DNA from: Aquanectria penicillioides
Taxonomy: Eukaryota; Ascomycota; Sordariomycetes; Hypocreales; Nectriaceae
DNA: 64,000 nt
Assembly: GCA_003415625.1 (NCBI GenBank)
Contig: PYIU01000001.1
Location: 1,426,001-1,490,000 of the forward strand
Direction: 5' to 3'
The position numbers were made by a program, and so were the translations under genes. Shown here in pieces: positions 59,669 through 64,000 of this stretch. The first letter of the stretch is position 1. Each line of letters starts with the position of its first letter. The notes beneath the pieces are model-generated. The model made no database searches. It worked only from the letters and a program-made list of their open reading frames with translations, and was not told the DNA's origin.

Positions 59669-60140
59669 TCATTCAACGTTTAGGTCTAGATTACCGTTCA
59701 TCCAAAATGTTCTTCTTACATTCCACAATCTGACAGCGGGATCTCCAATCGGCGACGGCCAGAAAGCATCAAGTGAAGTATCAAATATTTGTAGAGCTAG
59801 TTCATTTCGTCCTTCAAAATGTCTAAAACCACAGGGATCTTTAATTCTAGTGGGTTGGACTATGACAATTTTCCCTCCAAAGATAGGATGGATCGAGATG
59901 GACTCTAGGGTTTGAGGTGGCTGTTATACAGTCTTAAGCAAGGTACGGAGAGTGTTGATGAATGAATTACTATCACAATATCGGTGAAAGAATCTGCCTT
60001 CATGCCCATAGCTGTAGCAACGGTCCTTCAATACCGTGAACTGGATCATGCCCAGGGATAGGAATCGACTCTGCTTCATCCCTCAAGGACTGACATCTCT
60101 CTTGGTCTCTACAGAATTCGCTTTTCCATTTTGGTGATCC
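59669..60140 (-). pseudogene. Broken gene of unrecognised family
   Basis: The minus strand reads WKSEFCRDQERCQSLRDEAE...GHDPVHGIEGPLLQ. It shifts frame near 60010 into YGHEGRFFHRYCDSNSFIN...LLKTV, then meets an in-frame TAA near 59930. The same frame continues at once with QPPQTLESISIHPIFGG, IVQPTRIKDPCGFRHFEG and GDPAVRLWNVRRTFWMNG to a stop at 59669. The sequence is protein-like throughout, so this looks like a recent loss of one gene. I do not know the family. An intron around the TAA cannot be excluded (ataacag is a possible acceptor). Confidence 0.45.
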
Positions 60141-60183
60141 CTAAGAAGTTACTAGCGGCACTAAAATGTGTACGAATATTCAT

Positions 60184-60674
60184 TCAAACCTTGGGATATA
60201 CGCCAATGTAGCGGTAATCATTGTTGAAATCTTTTGAGCAATGAGAAACACCGGCAGGGAGGATAATCACGTCTCCAGCCTCCATATGAACCTCCTGACC
60301 CTGCATCGCATTTTCGGTTGGCCCAACTCCAATCCATAGAGTGGAAGATCCTTGAAATACGCCTGTCATGGTTAATATCAATACATTTTAATCATACAGT
60401 CAAAGCACGCGAACCATAGCATTCATGGGTGTTGGGGTGGAAATGATGTCGTTGAATCGCGCCCCAAGTTCCCTATGGAGTGTTAGTAGTGGAATGTGGG
60501 AGCCGTTAGCACGCCTGTAGTTACCCCTTTTAGCCACTGATTCTTCTCCAAAAACTGGGTGGTAGATTCTTCATTTAGTGGCTGCGGCAGCACCTTTCTG
60601 TAGACTAGGACGGGCAGCCTGCTATTTGGCACGAAGGCCGTTTGCGAGACGCGATAGACTTCAGGTTGATTCAT
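60184..60674 (-). CDS. Cupin-domain protein (128 aa)
   Basis: Exons 60674-60525, 60472-60415 and 60362-60184; 387 nt. After MNQPEVYRVSQTAFVPNS comes the first cupin motif HFHPNTHECYGVFQGSS (His, His, Glu metal ligands) and the second motif GDVIILPAGVSHCS (His). It is a complete small single-domain cupin of the kind annotated in fungi as cupin_2; function unknown, possibly an isomerase or dioxygenase-like metal protein. Upstream in-frame ATG at 60746 would add 24 residues but fits family starts less well. Confidence 0.85.
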
Positions 60675-61128
60675 TCTGGATACAATGTTAAGGAAGAGTG
60701 GTAGGGGAGGGGAAATATTTGGGGCAACCTTGGTTCGGAAATTCACTCATTATAATATGCTGGTACTTTGAATTCCCATTCTCGTCGATGCGGGATTGCT
60801 CACGTTACTGGTAAGTTGCGAGAGGGGGTAACCGGAAATAGATAAACGATACGGTAGTGCTTCTCGTTAACCAACCAACGCTAGATACTGTCAACTAGTA
60901 GGATATTTTAGCCGGAATAGGAATATTTGTATGACTCCCCGCAGATCACAAATATCGTCATGCCAAGTAGGTACCGGAAAAAGGGTGCCTTTCATATTTT
61001 ATTGGCTAAGAATTTGTCTTGTCTTGTCTTGTCTTGTCTTGTCCTGTCTATTCATTCACATATTTATCGCCGTAGAATATTCATCTCTTTCAATCGCTCA
61101 CAAGTCGTCTATCATAACTTTTCTTCTT
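60675..61128. other. Intergenic with pentanucleotide microsatellite
   Basis: Upstream region of the cupin gene and 3' flank of the kinase-like gene, containing the TTGTC repeat. Confidence 0.6.
61014..61048 (+). repeat. (TTGTC)6 microsatellite plus one imperfect unit
   Basis: Six perfect tandem TTGTC units from 61014 to 61043, then CTGTC. Confidence 0.9.
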
Positions 61129-62244
61129 TTAGACTCCAAGCAACTCCAAAGTGTTGTGGTCAATGATAGCTGCGGAATAACGCTCGCTAATGGCAAAAAT
61201 AATGTTATCGGGCTGCATGTTGGAGGGTGTCATAGACCAGAGGAAGCCTTGCATAGCATAGCGGCGATAGTCATCCCAGACATCGTCCTTGGTCAACTTG
61301 GGCCCGCCCTCGGCATGGAGCACCTCAAGATAGCTCTCGATAAGAGCGGCTTCGTGGTTTCGACGGTCTTCGACTGTCAAGGCGCCGGTAAGGAAGTATA
61401 CCAGGTCAAGAATAGCCGGGCCGTACTGCAGACCCTGCCAGTCAATGAACCCAGGTGTTCCATCATTTGCAATAAGGGTGTTGCCGATGTGGTTGTCACC
61501 GTGAATGAGCGAGTAGTACTTTAGGTCTGAATCCGCATGCTTCCACAGAGCCTGGAAGCCTCGCTGAATGCGCTCGCGGTCAAGCAGTGACTCAGCAACT
61601 GGAGGGCGGCACTCCTCGTCGAAGCGAACCGCCCAGGGCTCGGGACGCAGAAGGGCGAGCACAATGTTTCTAACGGGGTTGTCAAGCTTGACTCCGTCCT
61701 TTCCAAATAGCCATGGGTAGTCCTTCTCGTTAGTGTTCCATGTCTTTCCGTGCAAGCTAGCCAGTTGGGTGAGGGCATCTTGGACACGTCTAGGGGTCCA
61801 GGGCTTAAGCGGCGTGCCAAAAGCGCACTCCTCGGCAACATCCGACATGATGAAGATACCCTGGCCGTTGATCGTGTCGGTTCCACAGAACCAAGTCTTG
61901 GGCAACAGCATCTTGGTCAGAGGCCCAATGTGGTAGTAAAACTCAGCCTCGCGACGGTAGGTAGCCCACATTTCCGGGATAGTGGCACGGAGCACGGGGT
62001 TGAAACCACCCTTTACGCAGACGCGAGTGGGAATCTCAGTCTCCACACCCTCAGCGAACTCCAACGTCACAAAGATCTTGGACGAGGTTCCGTGGTCGAC
62101 AGAGGTAATCTTAAAATCATTCACTTCAACTCCAAGAGCCTCAGTGAGCCACTCGGCGGTGATTTCCTCGGGTGTCATGGGAAGCGCCTTGTCTGAGTCA
62201 AACACGCCCCGAGGGGAGACTGGGCCCTTGACCAAAGCGGACAT
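61129..62244 (-). CDS. Aminoglycoside-phosphotransferase / ecdysteroid-kinase-like protein (371 aa, intronless)
   Basis: The ATG at 62244 (MSALVKGPVSPRG) is chosen because upstream frame to 62532 lacks a good start and is not protein-like. Kinase-like fold marks: SVDHGTSSKIFVTLEF (glycine-loop region), CVKGGF (Lys), the catalytic loop YYSLIHGDNHIGNTL (HGDxxxxN) and FIDWQGLQYG (metal-binding Asp). Members phosphorylate small molecules or act on unknown hydroxyl compounds. Full length for the family and no frame damage. Neighbours give no pathway hint. Confidence 0.88.
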   Translation of the reverse strand: MSALVKGPVSPRGVFDSDKALPMTPEEITAEWLTEALGVEVNDFKITSVDHGTSSKIFVTLEFAEGVETEIPTRVCVKGGFNPVLRATIPEMWATYRREAEFYYHIGPLTKMLLPKTWFCGTDTINGQGIFIMSDVAEECAFGTPLKPWTPRRVQDALTQLASLHGKTWNTNEKDYPWLFGKDGVKLDNPVRNIVLALLRPEPWAVRFDEECRPPVAESLLDRERIQRGFQALWKHADSDLKYYSLIHGDNHIGNTLIANDGTPGFIDWQGLQYGPAILDLVYFLTGALTVEDRRNHEAALIESYLEVLHAEGGPKLTKDDVWDDYRRYAMQGFLWSMTPSNMQPDNIIFAISERYSAAIIDHNTLELLGV

Positions 62245-63953
62245 GATGATGGATCGTGGTGATTTAAAAAAGAAAAAGTAATGTTTCGTCCTTAAGAGAA
62301 TGGCTACCAGACGTCGCAAGTACGCAGCGGCGGTGCGGGGAGGATTATATACCGCTACCAATACCAATTGGTTCTCGGAATAGCAGCCTGTTTCTGCTCC
62401 TTGCATCAAGAGCAAGGTTGACCTTGACAAGCCTAACCATTGTGTGCTTAGAGTCAATGGACCTTGCCAGACCGCCCTGGCAGTGGGATGTGTCTGTTCC
62501 TTGGCGGCGGGTGAAAAACACGCCCTAAGCAACCATGGGTCTGGGATAGAGCAGGAAATGCTACCCTACTCGGACGAAAGCTAGACCCTCGTCCGCAAGG
62601 AACCTGGCATCAGCCGATTTGCCATCAGGATTCGCAGCTTCCCACATCCCGAGGGCGCCAAATCCGTTAATGTCTACTGTATGTTCGGCGCAAATTCACA
62701 ACCCTAGTTCAGTCTAAATAGCTGGCTAAAACACCGGAAATTTTCTTATCCACATTGACAGGACAAGCCAGCCGTGTCTCCGTCTCTCTGTCCGGTCTGA
62801 TTGTCAGTGGTGAAGCATGTTTGCCGGTTTTCAATCGTATACGAATATGCACGCGCAGCACTTTAGCCGTGTAACTTGCAGACTCGCAACCAATATTTCC
62901 CCTCGGCTTCATGCGCATCGCATCTCAATCTTACCTCTTTTTTCACTTAGCGGTGGCGCGCGCCCCGTCCCTGGCGTGGAGGAGTCCCGGCTTGTCGTCC
63001 CGAGGGCGATTTTCAGTTTCACTTACCAGGAAAGGTAAGCTTACCTCGGCAGGGTTAGACGAGGAAACATTGCCGAGACCAGGATAGGAGTTCCCTGTGC
63101 GCTTCCTGCGCGTAATGGAGGAGCGAAGTAGGTTAGAGTCCAGATCCTCAGCAGGGGACAAGTGGTTTGGTAGCTGGGGCTGATCTACACGAGCTCCAAT
63201 TTGGCTGCAAAATACGGTTAGATGGATCCCACAGGACCCCTGACCTCTCCGCATAACTGACACAGGGAGTGAATCTTGGCTTGCTTGCTCCGCCAACGCA
63301 TCCTTTATCGAGTCGACAAGCTGAATGGGCCTCTGATGAACAGCGGCTTTATGGCCGACTCCGACGCCAGGGTCGCCGAAACCAAGGCTCGCGTGCCGGG
63401 ACTAGGGCCTTGGAGAACGGGGCAGAATGTTACACCAGCATCTGGAGTGGCGCTCAGCCTTTCTATCCACGGTAATCCTTGCCCATTCCTCTTCCGTCTT
63501 TGTGCGTGTGCGTGTGCATGTGTGCGACGAACATGACATTTTGCCCTGATGATGGCTGCTCCTTTCAGGGGTGGTGGCTTCTGCTTGCCTTCATCTCCGT
63601 GCCCAGCCTTGGACTAACTTGGGAAGAATGCGCGGAGAGGATTCGAACATCACATCGCACTAATATACGGATTCCCCTATGGCGGATGCACGTGCTAGAT
63701 ATGTGTACGCATACATATGTAGAGCACAAGACCTTGACCCTGTCTGCATCTATGCATTGATGCACTCTTTAAGAAAGTCTTGGGCTTCCCAGGCGCTCGG
63801 GTCTTGTTGTTCCAAACGTTGTTTTCTTTTCCCACGCCCAGCTGCAGCGAGATTCTACACAATCGAGGGTCTACTGTCGACTCACCGATAACCCGATGAT
63901 TGCTCCTTGACGACACTAAAAATCGGAGCGCGAGCACGCGAAGCCTCTTCAAG
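62245..63953. other. Large intergenic region, no gene recognised
   Basis: Includes a GT-rich stretch (about 63499-63525). A tRNA-like GATTCGAAC at about 63641 was examined and rejected. Confidence 0.45.
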
Positions 63954-64000
63954 ATGGTCATCACAGTTCCCCCGGGTACTAACATTTACAACACCTCAGT
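63954..64000 (+). CDS. Possible start of a gene running off the right edge
   Basis: An ATG in good context (CTTCAAGATGG) begins MVITVPPGTNIYNTS and stays open to the window end. Only 15 codons are visible, so the product cannot be named and the call is tentative. Confidence 0.3.
   Translation, partial: MVITVPPGTNIYNTS

Noticed and set aside
62245..62532. Upstream extension of the kinase-like frame
   Set aside because: Open by chance; composition is not protein-like and the family start fits the ATG at 62244.
63635..63655. GATTCGAAC resembling a reverse-strand tRNA T-loop
   Set aside because: Flanking bases do not form a T-stem and no cloverleaf can be drawn.
1..64000. CRISPR arrays, transposons, rRNA
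   Set aside because: No spaced direct repeats, terminal inverted repeats with transposase or reverse-transcriptase frames, or rRNA sequence were seen by eye; degenerate transposon relics in the gene-free stretches cannot be excluded.

Overview
The window is genomic DNA of a filamentous ascomycete (Pezizomycotina). The evidence is short GT-AG introns (about 47-175 bp, several with CTAAC/CTGAC-like branch points) inside nearly every long gene, a class III-type chitin synthase, many Zn2Cys6 regulators, MFS permeases and small secreted proteins, and no operons or Shine-Dalgarno sites. A Sordariomycete, perhaps Hypocreales/Nectriaceae, is my guess from protein flavour; no marker gene proves it.

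Layout. 1-1.4 kb: 3' end of a chitin synthase gene. 2-6 kb: decayed genes (a metallo-beta-lactamase-fold protein and a large fungal-specific protein). 6.7-9.5 kb: two secreted-protein genes head to head. 9.8-11.5 kb: a Zn2Cys6 regulator. 12-33.9 kb: the most coherent block. It holds a quinate-type permease, 3-dehydroshikimate dehydratase, an FAD_binding_2 flavoprotein, a QutR/QA-1S-like repressor derived from shikimate enzymes, a Zn2Cys6 regulator, an adenylation-thiolation-reductase protein with a gluconokinase-like C-terminus, an anion:cation symporter-type MFS, a second Zn2Cys6 regulator and an aldo/keto reductase. 34.7-38.4 kb: a broken NLR-type (NB-ARC/TPR) gene and a broken sugar transporter. 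40.3-51.6 kb: DAO-family FAD oxidoreductase, type-B carboxylesterase, Zn2Cys6 regulator, GNAT acetyltransferase, DUF3237-like protein, 8-exon MFS. 53-55 kb: broken GH78-like rhamnosidase. 56-64 kb: intact hexose-type transporter, short secreted peptide, broken gene of unknown family, cupin, APH-type kinase-like protein, and a possible gene start at the right edge.

How the genes may work together: import of quinate/shikimate by the permease, conversion of 3-dehydroshikimate to protocatechuate by the dehydratase, and control by the repressor/activator pair follow known fungal quinate biology. That the adjoining carboxylate reductase and aldo/keto reductase act on protocatechuate or a related aryl acid is inference. 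It is supported by position and by three CGGA-N6-TCCG sites in the promoters of the reductase/MFS pair and of the aldo/keto reductase. Quinate dehydrogenase and catabolic dehydroquinase are not in the window.

Several otherwise good genes carry single-base frame breaks in homopolymers, so base-level errors in the assembly should be considered beside true decay. Exon boundaries were placed by eye from splice consensus, frame continuity and protein continuity; where I summed exon lengths they are consistent in phase.
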